From Clostridiales bacterium (GTDB taxonomy: Bacteria; Bacillota; Clostridia; Christensenellales; Aristaeellaceae): 56,039 bases of DNA. Within the stretch, counting starts at the first letter, position 1, and each line of letters begins with the position of its first letter. The DNA lies in NCBI GenBank assembly GCA_015056085.1, contig SVHA01000011.1, positions 1 to 56,039 on the forward strand, written 5' to 3'. The notes beneath the pieces were generated by a model, which was not told the DNA's origin, searched no databases, and was given only the letters and a program-made list of their open reading frames with translations. The position numbers and the translations under genes are program-made. This document shows positions 7,422 to 16,593 of this stretch, piece after piece.

Positions 7422-8776
7422 TTGGATGATTCCTCCTTTGCAAGGCGGGTCATGGCCAGGGGAAGCAGGCTTTCGGCAGTATTCTCTGCTTCTCCGTCGA
7501 TGACCTTTTCCAGCAGATATTGCAGCGTTTCGCCGATGATCTTGCCCTTGGGGAAGCCCTGGGCCATCAGCGTCCTGCCGTCCACTGCCAGGGTTTTGAG
7601 GGTGTAGCAGGGGGCCTGGGCCAACAGGTCATTCAGCGCCTGATGAAGCAGGGCGGCTTCCTCCTCCGGCTGACCGGGGGCTCTGGTGCCGGTGGCAATG
7701 CGGTCGGCGCACTGCACATCGATGAGCTGATGCAGCATCTCTGCCCCGAACTGATTCAGCCGCCGCAGCAATATCTTGCGGGTCGTGTCCAGGGGGATGT
7801 CGTGATGCTTCACCAGCGCCGTGACCCGCTCCAGGGTGGCGTTGTCCATCTTCATGGCCTGCATGACCTTCAGGGCAATGTCGGAGGAAATCTTCTCGTG
7901 ACCGTAGAAATGGCCGACGCCCGCATCATCCCGGAAGAAGGCAGCGGGCTTGCCGCTGTCGTGGAGGAGCATCGCCCAGCGCAGGGCCTCCACGGGGGGC
8001 ACGGCGTCAATGCTGAGCAATGTGTGCTCCCACACGTCGTGGAGGTGATGGGGATTGTGCTGGGGGAAGTCCGCCATGGGGGCCAGGTCGGGCAGCACCT
8101 CAAAAATGACGTCCCGGAAGGCGCGCAGGATCTTCGATGCGCCGCTTCCGCACAGCAGTTTGGTCACTTCCGCCCGGATACGCTCGGCTGCCACATCCTT
8201 AAGGGTGTGGCGCAGGGCATGGGCGGCAGCGGCGGTCTTTTCTTCAATGGCGAAGCCGTAGACGGAGGCAAAGCGCAGCGCCCGCAGGATGCGCAGGGCG
8301 TCTTCTTCAAAGCGCTTTTCCGCCTCGCCCACGCAGCGGATGACGCCCAGGCGCAGGTCTTCCTGACCTCCGAAGGCGTCCACCACGCCGGTGTCGGGGT
8401 GATAGGCCATGGCGTTGACGGTGAAATCCCGCCGGGCCAGATCAGCAGTGACGTCCCTCACAAAAGTCACCTGGTCGGGGTGACGGTGGTCGGTGTATTC
8501 GCCGTCCACCCGGAAGGTGGTCACTTCGTAGGGAATGTGATCGTGCATCACCGTCAGCGTGCCGTGCCTGAGGCCTGTCTCGATGACGTGGCAATCAGCA
8601 AAGGCGGCCTGCATTTCCTCCGGCAGGGCAGAGGTGCAGATATCGAAATCCTGCGGCGCTCTTCCCAAAAGGCAATCCCGGACGCAGCCGCCCACCACAT
8701 AGGCGGCATGACCAAGGCTGCAAAGGCGCTGCAAAATAAACTGTGCGCCGGGGGGAAGGGGCAGATGTACATTCAT
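7418..8776 (-). CDS. cca: CCA tRNA nucleotidyltransferase with HD domain
   Basis: Adds or repairs the 3' CCA end of tRNAs, an essential step because several tRNAs in this window lack an encoded CCA. The 452-residue protein has the class II nucleotidyltransferase motif GGCVRDCLLGR near residue 30, the catalytic DFDICTSA, and the R-rich RRDFTVNAMAY. An HD domain (LLHDSGKPAAF) lies near residue 265. I chose the ATG at 8776 because GGAGGA precedes it by ten bases; the ATG at 8794 has no ribosome binding site. It is the first gene of a two-gene unit with DUF523. Confidence 0.93.
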   Translation of the reverse strand: MNVHLPLPPGAQFILQRLCSLGHAAYVVGGCVRDCLLGRAPQDFDICTSALPEEMQAAFADCHVIETGLRHGTLTVMHDHIPYEVTTFRVDGEYTDHRHPDQVTFVRDVTADLARRDFTVNAMAYHPDTGVVDAFGGQEDLRLGVIRCVGEAEKRFEEDALRILRALRFASVYGFAIEEKTAAAAHALRHTLKDVAAERIRAEVTKLLCGSGASKILRAFRDVIFEVLPDLAPMADFPQHNPHHLHDVWEHTLLSIDAVPPVEALRWAMLLHDSGKPAAFFRDDAGVGHFYGHEKISSDIALKVMQAMKMDNATLERVTALVKHHDIPLDTTRKILLRRLNQFGAEMLHQLIDVQCADRIATGTRAPGQPEEEAALLHQALNDLLAQAPCYTLKTLAVDGRTLMAQGFPKGKIIGETLQYLLEKVIDGEAENTAESLLPLAMTRLAKEESSK

Positions 8777-8829
8777 AGGGCGATATTCCTCCATGGTGCG
8801 GCGCCAGAATACGCGCCGCGGTTGCTTCT

Positions 8830-8859
8830 ATTATATAGGAACATCCCCCAAAATGGCAA
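8830..8859 (-). promoter_or_regulatory. cca promoter
   Basis: On the minus strand, TTGCCA (8854-8859), an 18-base spacer and TATAAT (8830-8835). Confidence 0.75.
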
Positions 8860-8974
8860 GAGGCGGGGGAAATCAATCTGCTGCGGGGAACATTTGGGCA
8901 ACTTGCACAAAATTAGTCAAAAAATTTCTCCATACAAAGTTTCCTGGCAGAGGCGGAGGGAAACGAAAAAATGC

Positions 8975-9003
8975 TTGAAATTTGGGGGCTGATATGGTAA
9001 GAT
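8975..9003 (+). promoter_or_regulatory. Promoter of the rpsM-rplQ operon
   Basis: TTGAAA (8975-8980), a 17-base spacer and TAAGAT (8998-9003). Confidence 0.75.
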
Positions 9004-9009
9004 GTGATG

Positions 9010-9303
9010 GTTAGTAAACAGATCCCTTCACGGGCGGCTGCATGGCGGACTCCGTCGTGTTCCGTGGAGAAGGATCAAACGTCTTCTGACTGACGCTTTC
9101 CGTTCGTGCCTCTACCCGGCGCAGATGGAGAGCGTTGCTGTGTGCCTGCTTTCACCAGGCACTGGCAACAAGGGTTGCGGAACGGTGGATGCCCACGGGG
9201 TGGGTTGCCCCTGAAAGCAAACAGCGAAGACCGCGTCTTTGGCGGCGGCATCAAAGGTGTCGCCCACAACACTGGCATAAGCCGGTGATTGTCCATTACA
9301 TTT
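9010..9303 (+). promoter_or_regulatory. Long untranslated leader of the rpsM operon
   Basis: About 310 bases separate the predicted start of transcription from rpsM and hold no convincing gene. The region has many GC-rich complementary segments, for example GTGCCTGGTGAAAG-type pairing around 9145-9170. Ribosomal-protein operons are commonly feedback-controlled by one of their own products binding the leader; S4 (rpsD) is encoded in this operon and is such a regulator elsewhere. I could not fit the known Bacillus S4 leader structure by eye, so the function is inferred. Confidence 0.4.
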
Positions 9304-9319
9304 GGAGGTGTTTTTACAC

Positions 9320-9697
9320 ATGGCACGCATTGCAGGTGTTGACCTGCCCAGGGAAAAGCGCGTTGAGGTCGGCCTGACCTACATCTACGGCATTGGCCTG
9401 ACGACCTCCCAGAAGATGCTCGCGGACGTCGGCATCAGCCCCGATACCCGCGTCAAGGATCTCTCCGAGAATGACATCAGCAAGCTGCGCGATTACATCG
9501 AGCACAACCTGAAGGTTGAGGGCGATCTCCGTCGTGAGGTTTCTCTGAACATCAAGCGCCTGATGGAAATCGGCTGCTACCGTGGCGTTCGTCATCGTCG
9601 TGGTCTGCCCGTCCGCGGTCAGAACACCAAGCAGAATGCCCGTACTCGCAAGGGTCCCAAGAAGACCATTGCTGGTAAGAAGAAGGCTGGCAAGTAA
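9320..9697 (+). CDS. rpsM: 30S ribosomal protein S13
   Basis: Head-of-30S protein contacting 16S rRNA and the P-site tRNA. 125 residues, normal length, with [11 protein letters not shown] at the start, YIYGIG, and the basic tail [20 protein letters not shown]. The start has GGAGGT upstream; a longer in-frame ATG lies before that site and is rejected. First gene of the operon; infA and rpmJ, often found just upstream, are absent. Confidence 0.98.
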   Translation: MARIAGVDLPREKRVEVGLTYIYGIGLTTSQKMLADVGISPDTRVKDLSENDISKLRDYIEHNLKVEGDLRREVSLNIKRLMEIGCYRGVRHRRGLPVRGQNTKQNARTRKGPKKTIAGKKKAGK

Positions 9698-9758
9698 TTT
9701 CGGCCAGACTTAACTGAATGACAGACCCGCTCTGAATGCGGGACGGAGGGATGATTCA

Positions 9759-10163
9759 ATGGCACCCAAGCAGTCCAAACTCAAGAAGGTCGTGCGCAAG
9801 CGCAAGGAGCGTAAGCTGGTCGAGCGTGGCGCCGCCCATATCCGTTCTTCTTTCAACAATACCATCGTGACCATTACTGATACGCAGGGCAATGCCCTGT
9901 CCTGGGCTTCCGCTGGTGGCCTGGGCTTCCGCGGCAGCAAGAAGAGCACGCCTTTCGCTGCTCAGACCGCCGCTGAAACTGCCGCCAAGGCCGCCATGGA
10001 ATACGGCCTGAAGACGGTGGAAGTGTATGTCAAGGGCCCTGGCTCCGGACGTGAAGCCGCCATCCGCTCTCTGCAGGCTGCCGGCCTGGATGTGAGCATG
10101 ATCAAGGACGTGACGCCCATTCCTCACAATGGCTGCCGTCCGCCCAAGCGCCGTCGCGTGTAA
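9759..10163 (+). CDS. rpsK: 30S ribosomal protein S11
   Basis: Platform protein of the 30S subunit. 134 residues with [28 protein letters not shown] and the C-terminal [12 protein letters not shown] signature. It follows rpsM after about 60 bases with GGAGGG as ribosome binding site. Confidence 0.98.
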   Translation: MAPKQSKLKKVVRKRKERKLVERGAAHIRSSFNNTIVTITDTQGNALSWASAGGLGFRGSKKSTPFAAQTAAETAAKAAMEYGLKTVEVYVKGPGSGREAAIRSLQAAGLDVSMIKDVTPIPHNGCRPPKRRRV

Positions 10164-10187
10164 GGTAACGAAGGAGGACATTGAACA

Positions 10188-10784
10188 ATGGCTATCAACA
10201 AGCAGCCCGTCGCCCGGAAGTGCCGCTCTTTCGACATTTCCCCCGCGGTCATGGGCTATGGCAATAAGAAAACCACCCGCAACCCCGGCGGCAACCGCCG
10301 CAAGAAGGTCTCCGAGTACGGCGCTCAGCTGCAGGAGAAGCAGAAGGTCAAGTTTGTGTACGGCGTGCTGGAAAAGCAGTTCCACCGCTACTACCTCAAG
10401 GCCACCAACATGGACGGCATCACCGGTGACAACATGCTCCAGCTGCTGGAGCTGCGTCTGGACAACGTGGTGTATCGTCTGGGCCTGGGCAAGACCCGCC
10501 GCGCCGCCCGTCAGATCGTTTCCCACGGTCACATCCGCGTCAATGGCCTGAAGGTGGACATCCCCTCTTACTCCGTGAAGGTGGGCGATGTGATCACCCT
10601 GCGCCAGCGCAGCGCTGAGTCCGAGCTGTTCAAGGGCCTGCGCGAAGGCACCACTGCGGTGACCCCCAAGTGGCTGACCTTTGATGCTGCGAACCTGAAG
10701 GGCACTGTGGTCGCCGTTCCCGCCCGTGAGGACGTGGACTTCGAGCCGCAGATGAATATGATCGTCGAGTTCTACTCCCGTTAA
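10188..10784 (+). CDS. rpsD: 30S ribosomal protein S4
   Basis: Primary 16S rRNA-binding assembly protein, and a translational or transcriptional regulator of its own operon in several bacteria. 198 residues. The N-terminal half lacks the four-cysteine zinc site of some S4 proteins (it begins MAINKQPVARKCRSF). The S4 RNA-binding domain (about 88-150) is clear: LRLDNVVYRLGLG, ARQIVSHGHIRVNG. It lies 24 bases after rpsK. Confidence 0.97.
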   Translation: MAINKQPVARKCRSFDISPAVMGYGNKKTTRNPGGNRRKKVSEYGAQLQEKQKVKFVYGVLEKQFHRYYLKATNMDGITGDNMLQLLELRLDNVVYRLGLGKTRRAARQIVSHGHIRVNGLKVDIPSYSVKVGDVITLRQRSAESELFKGLREGTTAVTPKWLTFDAANLKGTVVAVPAREDVDFEPQMNMIVEFYSR

Positions 10785-10879
10785 TGAAGGGTGTCGGGAG
10801 AGGTTACAGCGAGTTTTGCTGTATGAACTTTTTCCGGCACTGCCCTTCAACCAGGACCTGTTAGAGGAGGGTAAACGAA

Positions 10880-11827
10880 ATGATCGTAGAATTCAAGGAA
10901 GCCCGTATCGACTGCGTGGAGGTCGCCGACAACGGCCGTTATGGCAAGTTCGTCGTCGAGCCCCTGGAGCGTGGCTTTGGTCACACCCTGGGCAACTCTC
11001 TGCGCCGCGTGCTTCTCTCCTCCCTTCCGGGCGCTGCCGTCTCCTCTGTGCACATCGAAGGTGTGCAGCATGAGTTCTCGACGATCCCCGGCGTGAAGGA
11101 GGATGTGACTGAAATCATCCTGAACCTCAAGGGCATGGCGGTGAAGCTTTTCTCCGAAGGCCCCAAGAAGGTGCGCGTCGATGCTGTCGGCCCCTGCGTG
11201 CTGACCGCTGGCGACATCAAGGTGGATGACGAAGTCGAAATCATCAATCCTGATATGCACATCGCTACCCTGAACGAGGACGCTCACCTGCAGATGCAGC
11301 TGACCCTCGATCGCGGCCGCGGTTATATCAGTGCCGACAAGAACAAGAATCCCGGCATGGTCATCGGGGAAATCCCCATGGACTCCATCTTCACCCCCGT
11401 GAAGAAGGTCAACTATGCCGTCTCCGATACCCGCGTGGGTCAGACCACCGACTTTGACAGCCTGACGCTGGAAATCTGGACCAACGGTACCCTGAAGCCC
11501 GAAGAGGCCGTCAGCGGCGCTGCCAATATCCTGCGCAAGCAGCTGGAACTGTTCGTCAGCCTGACCGACCAGGTCATCCCCGTGAGCATGGTGCAGCCTG
11601 AAGAGGACGCCCATGGCAAACTGCTGGACATGACCATCGAAGAGCTGGAACTGTCGGTTCGTGCCTATAACTGCCTGAAGCGCGCCAACATCAATACCGT
11701 TGGTGAACTGGTGCAGCGCAATCAGGAAGACATGATGAAGGTTCGCAACCTGGGCCGCAAGAGCCTGGACGAGGTCGAACTGAAGCTCCAGGAGCTTGGT
11801 CTCGGCCTGCGACCCAACGAAGAATAA
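10880..11827 (+). CDS. rpoA: RNA polymerase alpha subunit
   Basis: Assembles the polymerase core and contacts promoter DNA and activators through its C-terminal domain. 315 residues, standard length. The N-terminal domain shows [19 protein letters not shown] near residue 33. The C-terminal domain (about 245-315) shows [17 protein letters not shown] and [12 protein letters not shown]. The ribosome binding site is GGAGGG. A 95-base gap separates it from rpsD. Confidence 0.98.
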   Translation: MIVEFKEARIDCVEVADNGRYGKFVVEPLERGFGHTLGNSLRRVLLSSLPGAAVSSVHIEGVQHEFSTIPGVKEDVTEIILNLKGMAVKLFSEGPKKVRVDAVGPCVLTAGDIKVDDEVEIINPDMHIATLNEDAHLQMQLTLDRGRGYISADKNKNPGMVIGEIPMDSIFTPVKKVNYAVSDTRVGQTTDFDSLTLEIWTNGTLKPEEAVSGAANILRKQLELFVSLTDQVIPVSMVQPEEDAHGKLLDMTIEELELSVRAYNCLKRANINTVGELVQRNQEDMMKVRNLGRKSLDEVELKLQELGLGLRPNEE

Positions 11828-11908
11828 GACCAGGGCGCATCAAGACGGCTGACAGGGACGTTGATTTCCCTGCCCCTGCCGCAGCCCTTGCAAGGAGGAA
11901 ATTTTCCC

Positions 11909-12421
11909 ATGGCATATCAACGCAAGCTGGGTCGCACGGCTGACAAGCGCAAGGCACTGCTGCGCGGTCTGGCGACCAACCTGATCATGAATGGCCGCAT
12001 CGAGACCACCGAAGCGAAGGCCAAGGAACTCCGCCGCGTTGTTGAGCGCCTCATCACCCTGGCTGTGAAGGAGTGCGACAACACCGTTACCGTTACCAAG
12101 GAAACCCACAACGACAAGGGTCAGCTGATGACCATCGAAACCGTCAACGACCTGCCCTCCAAGCTGCATGCTCGTCGCCTGATCATGGCGTACCTGTATG
12201 ACGTGAAGGAGCAGCAGCTCAAGAACGAGTCCAAGGCTGATTACAAGGAGCGCACCAAGGACAACAAGCATCCCGTGGTGGAAAAGCTCTTCCGTGAAAT
12301 CGGCCCCAAGTACAAGGCCCGCAACGCCGAGAAGAACATTGCCGGTGGCTACACCCGCATCTACAAGCTCGGACCCCGTCGCGGTGACGCCGCTGAAATG
12401 GTCATCATCGAACTGGTGTAA
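11909..12421 (+). CDS. rplQ: 50S ribosomal protein L17, long form
   Basis: Large-subunit protein near the exit tunnel. It is 170 residues against roughly 120-127 in Bacillus and E. coli. The ends match normally ([20 protein letters not shown] at the start, [19 protein letters not shown] at the end). The extra residues come mainly from an expanded, Lys/Glu-rich middle (about 65-75 and 95-120). The start has AAGGAGG; an upstream in-frame ATG lacks one. Last gene of the operon; a terminator follows. Confidence 0.96.
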   Translation: MAYQRKLGRTADKRKALLRGLATNLIMNGRIETTEAKAKELRRVVERLITLAVKECDNTVTVTKETHNDKGQLMTIETVNDLPSKLHARRLIMAYLYDVKEQQLKNESKADYKERTKDNKHPVVEKLFREIGPKYKARNAEKNIAGGYTRIYKLGPRRGDAAEMVIIELV

Positions 12422-12486
12422 TCGATTCTGACTTCATTGTTTTTCAATACGCACACATCAAAGCAAAGCATAATTACGCACCACCT

Positions 12487-12518
12487 GCCGCTTCCTCCGC
12501 ACAAGGAAGCGGCGTTTT
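12487..12518 (+). terminator. Terminator of the rpsM-rplQ operon
   Basis: A 10-bp stem GCCGCTTCCT / AGGAAGCGGC with a 7-nt loop, followed by GTTTTC. The hairpin-repeat island begins immediately after it. Confidence 0.85.
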
Positions 12519-12519
12519 C

Positions 12520-13278
12520 GTGGGGGCGTTGCCCCCAGCAGGGGCTCTGCCCCTGCACCCCGCCAAAGGGTTTTGCCCTTTGGAAACCCAGTCGGGGGCC
12601 CTGCCCCCGACACCCCCGCAAGGGCCATTGGCCCTTGACCCTTTAGCGGGGCTTTGCCCCGCACCCCAGTTGGGGGCTTTGCCCCCCAACACCCCCACCA
12701 GAGGGCTTTGCCCTCTGGACTCCCAGTCGGGGGCGCTGCCCCCGACACCCCCGCAAGGGCCATTGGCCCTTGACCCATCACCCGGAAATCCTGAAGGATT
12801 TCCGGGGTGTTCTTTTTGGAGAAGTCTTATAGTTCTGATTTGTCTTTACCGGAGCAACCAGGGGGCTTTCCGATCGCCCCCTGGACCCCTTCGGTCCGCA
12901 CCCCTACTTACTGTTTTGAGCAAGCAACGAAGGAAAAACCGTTCCTCTAACTTACAGGCTAATACCCCTCCATCCGGAGGGAGCCCGAAGGTTTCCAAAG
13001 GGCGATCGGAAAGCCCTTTGGTCGCCCGTGAGGGCGAAACCCCACCTCGCACAAAAACATTTCTCCAAAGAAAAATCCCACAAACAAAACATCCCCCAAG
13101 CCCGTCAGGGCTTGGGGTAATGGGTCAAGGGTCGAAGACCCTTGCGGGGTGCAGGGGCGGAGGCCCTGCCGGGGTGTGGGGCGGAGCCCCACAAAAGGGG
13201 TGCAGGGGCAGGGCCCCCGACCGGGGTGCAGGGGCGGAGCCCCTGCCGGGGTGTGGGGGCTTTGCCCCCACCCAGGGG
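12520..13278. repeat. Hairpin-repeat island 3
   Basis: No credible gene. It opens and closes with strings of GGGGC..TGCCCC and GGGCC..GGCCC palindromes (12520-12775 and 13125-13275). The centre holds one composite unit: a CTTTCCGATCG-loop hairpin at 12858-12884 and its reverse partner at 12995-13021. AAATCC..GGATTT and AAGCCC..GGGCTT hairpins flank this unit (around 12783-12810 and 13093-13118). It lies between two converging genes. The last palindrome runs into the 3' end of the leftward gene and encodes its final residues. Confidence 0.85.
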
Positions 13279-13758
13279 TCAAGGGGACGGAGTCCCCTTG
13301 GAGAGAGACACAATCGCCTTGTCGTGCACCAGCAGCCGCAGCTGCTCCCCGGGCTGCACCTCGGGGAACTCCTTCATGGCGTCAAAGTACACCAGCCGGT
13401 CGTAAGGCCGGCCCTTTTCATCATATTCGATCAGCAGCACAGCGTGAAAATCCACACCGTCCACTTCCGTGATGTCCTCCGAAATCCGGCTGAAGGCCCC
13501 CTCCACTTCCCGGGTGCGGCCGTGAAGCATATTTTTCAGGTGCTTCTCATAATTCGTCAGCGGACGGATCAGCAAGTCCTGACAAGCGATCAGTTCAGCG
13601 CCCAGCAGCGCCGTCAGCACAATGGTCAGCCACATCACCCGGATGGCCAAAGAGGCAATCACCCCGGCGAGGAGCACCAGTGCGGGAATCAGCATCAGGA
13701 AAATCCGCTGGCGCTTCTGCCGCTGAATCATCTGAAGGTCGTTTTGGGTGTATAACAT
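13279..13758 (-). CDS. Small two-helix membrane protein of unknown function
   Basis: A 159-residue protein I do not recognise. Two adjacent transmembrane helices (about 18-37 and 41-58, IFLMLIPALVLLAGVIASLA then WLTIVLTALLGAELIA) are followed by a soluble domain of about 100 residues ending in LRLLVHDKAIVSL. The soluble part may form a small beta-barrel domain. The ATG at 13758 has AAGGAGG at seven bases; the ATG at 13761 is the alternative. The last residues (SKGTPSP) are encoded by the edge of repeat island 3, suggesting the repeat has modified the C-terminus. Confidence 0.65.
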   Translation of the reverse strand: MLYTQNDLQMIQRQKRQRIFLMLIPALVLLAGVIASLAIRVMWLTIVLTALLGAELIACQDLLIRPLTNYEKHLKNMLHGRTREVEGAFSRISEDITEVDGVDFHAVLLIEYDEKGRPYDRLVYFDAMKEFPEVQPGEQLRLLVHDKAIVSLSKGTPSP

Positions 13759-13803
13759 CATGCGCCCTCCTTGAAACTGTGGAAGAATCATCTGCATATT
13801 GAT

Positions 13804-13832
13804 ATGATGCATCGGAAACGCTGAAATGTCAA
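13804..13832 (-). promoter_or_regulatory. Promoter of the small membrane protein gene
   Basis: On the minus strand, TTGACA (13827-13832), a 17-base spacer and CATCAT (13804-13809), a weaker -10. Confidence 0.55.
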
Positions 13833-13869
13833 GGGAAAAAGAGGAAACGTTTCGTAAACAATTCTTGAG

Positions 13870-13898
13870 TTGAGTTGTTTGCGGGAATATGGTAAAAT
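13870..13898 (+). promoter_or_regulatory. Promoter of the acyltransferase-like membrane protein gene
   Basis: TTGAGT (13870-13875), a 17-base spacer and TAAAAT (13893-13898), 33 bases before the start codon. Confidence 0.75.
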
Positions 13899-13930
13899 AG
13901 TGTCGGATTATGACCGAAAGGAGGAACACC

Positions 13931-16069
13931 ATGTCACTGGACACAGGATTGAAGAAGAACAGGCGGCGCCGCAGCGCCCTGCTGATGGATACGCTGGGCG
14001 ATGTGTATGCGTTCATTTATTGTATGATGATCTCCAGCGCCCTGACGGATATGCCGCTGCTGGGCGGCGCACTGTATATGTGCGGCCGTGTGACCATGGT
14101 GTTCATCAGCACCTTTTCCAACCCCTTTGTGCCGGTGATGGCCCGAAAACTGCGGGGCGTTCTGCTGGGCGTCATGCTGTTGATGAGCCTGTGCGTGGTG
14201 GTGGTGTACCCCATCTCCATGAGCAACCCGGCGGTGTGGCTGGTGGTGACGGTGGTGCTGGCGATGATCCTGCGGGACATCGTGTGGAAACGATTGCTGG
14301 ACAAGGAAGCAAAGGGCGCCATCCCCCGCAAGGAAATGCTGCTGTGGACGGTGGTGTTCACCCTGGGCACGGCGTGCGTTGTTTCCTTGATTCTGATGTA
14401 TAACCTGCCGGTGACGGCGGCTCTGCCCATGGCGGGCGGCTACATCCTGTGTACCATGATGGCTTACAGCAGCCTGCGGGAACAGCGGGGGCAGGCGGAT
14501 GACAGGCTGGATGCGCCTGAAATCACCCAGCTGGCGGATTTGCGCAAGAACGTCCGGGCGGCTAATGCCTATCGCACTTATGAGAGGCTGTCCACGCTGG
14601 TGAACATCGCCATGGAAATGACGCTGGTGGTGATGTACACCTATCTGGCGGTAACGGCGGATGCGATTTTCATCTGCATGGTGCTGGCGGTGCTGACCAC
14701 CTTTGCGGCGAGGCTCCTGGCGGAAAAATGGCTGCACCGCAGGGAAAAGCGGCGGGCGACAGACCCCACTTATCTGATGCTGGCGGGGCTGCTGATCTGG
14801 CTGTTTGCCCTGTGGGTGTTCTATCGGTCACTGCAGGGCGGGCAGTTCGGGCAGACATACGCCTATGTGTGCCTGGGCCTGAGCACGGTGGCATCGACCT
14901 TGTGTACCACCTGCCTCAAGCGCATGGAAGCCGCCGTGAGCGACGCCGTGCGGTTTGCCTCTGCGGAAAGTGCGCCTGCTTATGGCCAGATGCGCCGGGC
15001 GGAGCAGGAACTGGCCACGCTGCTGGGGCAAATGCTGGCGCTGGCGGGACTGACGGCCATGTGCCTGGTGACGGGGAAGAACCTGCCCCGGGACGGCGCA
15101 CAGCTGGCGGCGGCCTTCCAGCCGGTGATGCTGCTGCCCGCACTGGCGACGGTGGTGCTGGCGCTGATGAGCGTGTTCCGCTTCCCGCTGTCCAGCCGGT
15201 ATATTCACAAACTGGACTGGTTTTTGAGCATCCGGGAAAGCGGCGGCAACAATCCGTCGCTGGAAAAGATGCTGGAGGACGTGGTGGTGGAAAAGCATCG
15301 CCAGCCTTTTGCCATCCGGGCGATGATGGCTCTGCTGCGGCCTTTCTTCCGCCACACCATCAAGGGCGGAGAGCACATCGTGCAGGACGAAAACAATCCC
15401 ATCGTGTTTTTGTGCAATCATGGCGAAATCTACGGCCCGGTGTCCTCCATGCTGTATATCCCGGTGCCTGTCAGGCCCTGGGTCATCAGCGAACTGACCA
15501 CCAAGCCGGAGGATGTGTCCCGCTACATTTACAAGTGGACCTTTGAGCCGATGAAGTGGCTGGGCAAGGCCAGCTGGTGGATTTCCAAGCTGATTGGCCC
15601 CATCTCCGTGTGGGGCATGAAGCAACTGGAAGTCATCCCTGTGTTCCGCAACAAGCCCAGAGAACTGATGGTGACCTTCCGCCGCTCGGTGGAAGCCATG
15701 GAAGCGGGCGACAACCTGCTGATCTTCCCGGAAAACCCCGACGCATCGGACACACCCGGGTATGCCGACGGCGGCATGGGCGAGATGTTCCGGGGATTCC
15801 CCATGCTGGCGCAGGTGTATTACAACCGCACCGGCAAGCGCTGCCGTTTCCTGCCCATGTATGCCCACAAGGGGATGCGTACCCTGTCCTTCAGCGAGCC
15901 CATCCACTATGATCCGGAAAACGACCCCATGGCGGAGCGTGACCGCATTGTGGAGGCCGCCACGGCGCAAATGAAGGCGCTGTATGAGAGGGAAGAAGCG
16001 CTGTATCAGGAAAAACTGGCGAAGAAAAACCGCAAGAAGAAAAAGACGTCGGGAGAAATTTCCGCCTGA
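13931..16069 (+). CDS. Polytopic membrane protein with C-terminal PlsC-like acyltransferase domain
   Basis: A 712-residue protein. Residues 1 to about 430 hold around ten hydrophobic helices and resemble no transporter I can name. From about 455 on it looks like a glycerol-phosphate acyltransferase (PlsC) domain. The HX4D block is replaced by NHGEIYGP near residue 496, and IFPENPD near 599 stands for the FPEG block. A Lys-rich tail follows (KLAKKNRKKKKTSG). PlsC enzymes acylate lysophosphatidate; the changed first motif (Gly for the Asp) makes activity uncertain. The start follows AGGAGG. Alternative roles include acylation of a lipid-linked glycan. Confidence 0.7.
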   Translation: MSLDTGLKKNRRRRSALLMDTLGDVYAFIYCMMISSALTDMPLLGGALYMCGRVTMVFISTFSNPFVPVMARKLRGVLLGVMLLMSLCVVVVYPISMSNPAVWLVVTVVLAMILRDIVWKRLLDKEAKGAIPRKEMLLWTVVFTLGTACVVSLILMYNLPVTAALPMAGGYILCTMMAYSSLREQRGQADDRLDAPEITQLADLRKNVRAANAYRTYERLSTLVNIAMEMTLVVMYTYLAVTADAIFICMVLAVLTTFAARLLAEKWLHRREKRRATDPTYLMLAGLLIWLFALWVFYRSLQGGQFGQTYAYVCLGLSTVASTLCTTCLKRMEAAVSDAVRFASAESAPAYGQMRRAEQELATLLGQMLALAGLTAMCLVTGKNLPRDGAQLAAAFQPVMLLPALATVVLALMSVFRFPLSSRYIHKLDWFLSIRESGGNNPSLEKMLEDVVVEKHRQPFAIRAMMALLRPFFRHTIKGGEHIVQDENNPIVFLCNHGEIYGPVSSMLYIPVPVRPWVISELTTKPEDVSRYIYKWTFEPMKWLGKASWWISKLIGPISVWGMKQLEVIPVFRNKPRELMVTFRRSVEAMEAGDNLLIFPENPDASDTPGYADGGMGEMFRGFPMLAQVYYNRTGKRCRFLPMYAHKGMRTLSFSEPIHYDPENDPMAERDRIVEAATAQMKALYEREEALYQEKLAKKNRKKKKTSGEISA

Positions 16070-16073
16070 CATG

Positions 16074-16103
16074 ATCCCCTGCTGGTTGGCGGGGGATTTT
16101 TTG
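16074..16103 (+). terminator. Terminator of the acyltransferase-like gene
   Basis: ATCCCC pairs with GGGGAT around an 11-nt loop and is followed by TTTTT, five bases after the stop codon. Confidence 0.8.
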
Positions 16104-16116
16104 TGCCCGGAAAGGT

Positions 16117-16148
16117 AAAAAAACAGGTGCAGAGGGATTCTGCACCTG
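16117..16148 (-). terminator. Terminator of the GntR-pepF-yfcE-HIT operon
   Basis: A perfect 10-bp stem (16124-16133 with 16139-16148) and 5-nt loop, followed by seven T on the minus strand. Confidence 0.92.
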
Positions 16149-16166
16149 CGGGGTGGTAAAAAGGGG

Positions 16167-16571
16167 TCACTTCATGGCGATGCGGCGGAAGGTTTCTTCC
16201 AGGGGATGCTGTGCGCCGGGCAGGGAAGGCCAGGTGTCCAGACCATCGCCGGATTTGCGGGGAATGATGTGAATGTGGAAATGGGGCACGGACTGGCCGG
16301 CGCTTTCCCCGCTGGCGTTGAGCAGATTCACGCCGTCATAGCCGCAGTGATCCGTCAGGTGACGGGACACCAGCCGCACCGTTTCCATCAGGTGGCCGAG
16401 GGTGACTTCGTCGCAGTCAAGGATGCTCTTGCAATGCTTGCGGGGGATGACCAGAATGTGGCCGTCCACGTCCCTGGCGATATCCATGAAGGCGAGGGTG
16501 CGCTCCGTTTCCAGAACTTTCATGCCGGGCACTTCTCCCCGGACGATTTTGCAGAAGATGCAGTTTTCCAT
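16167..16571 (-). CDS. HIT family nucleotide-binding protein
   Basis: A 134-residue histidine-triad hydrolase or transferase acting on nucleoside phosphoramidates or dinucleotides. The triad HFHIHI is at residues 97-102 (His97, His99, His101). CIFCKI at 4-9 gives the CxxC of zinc-binding HIT proteins. Last gene of a leftward operon, 22 bases after yfcE. Confidence 0.93.
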   Translation of the reverse strand: MENCIFCKIVRGEVPGMKVLETERTLAFMDIARDVDGHILVIPRKHCKSILDCDEVTLGHLMETVRLVSRHLTDHCGYDGVNLLNASGESAGQSVPHFHIHIIPRKSGDGLDTWPSLPGAQHPLEETFRRIAMK

Positions 16572-16593
16572 GAGAGGCTCCTTTCTGCGGCAA

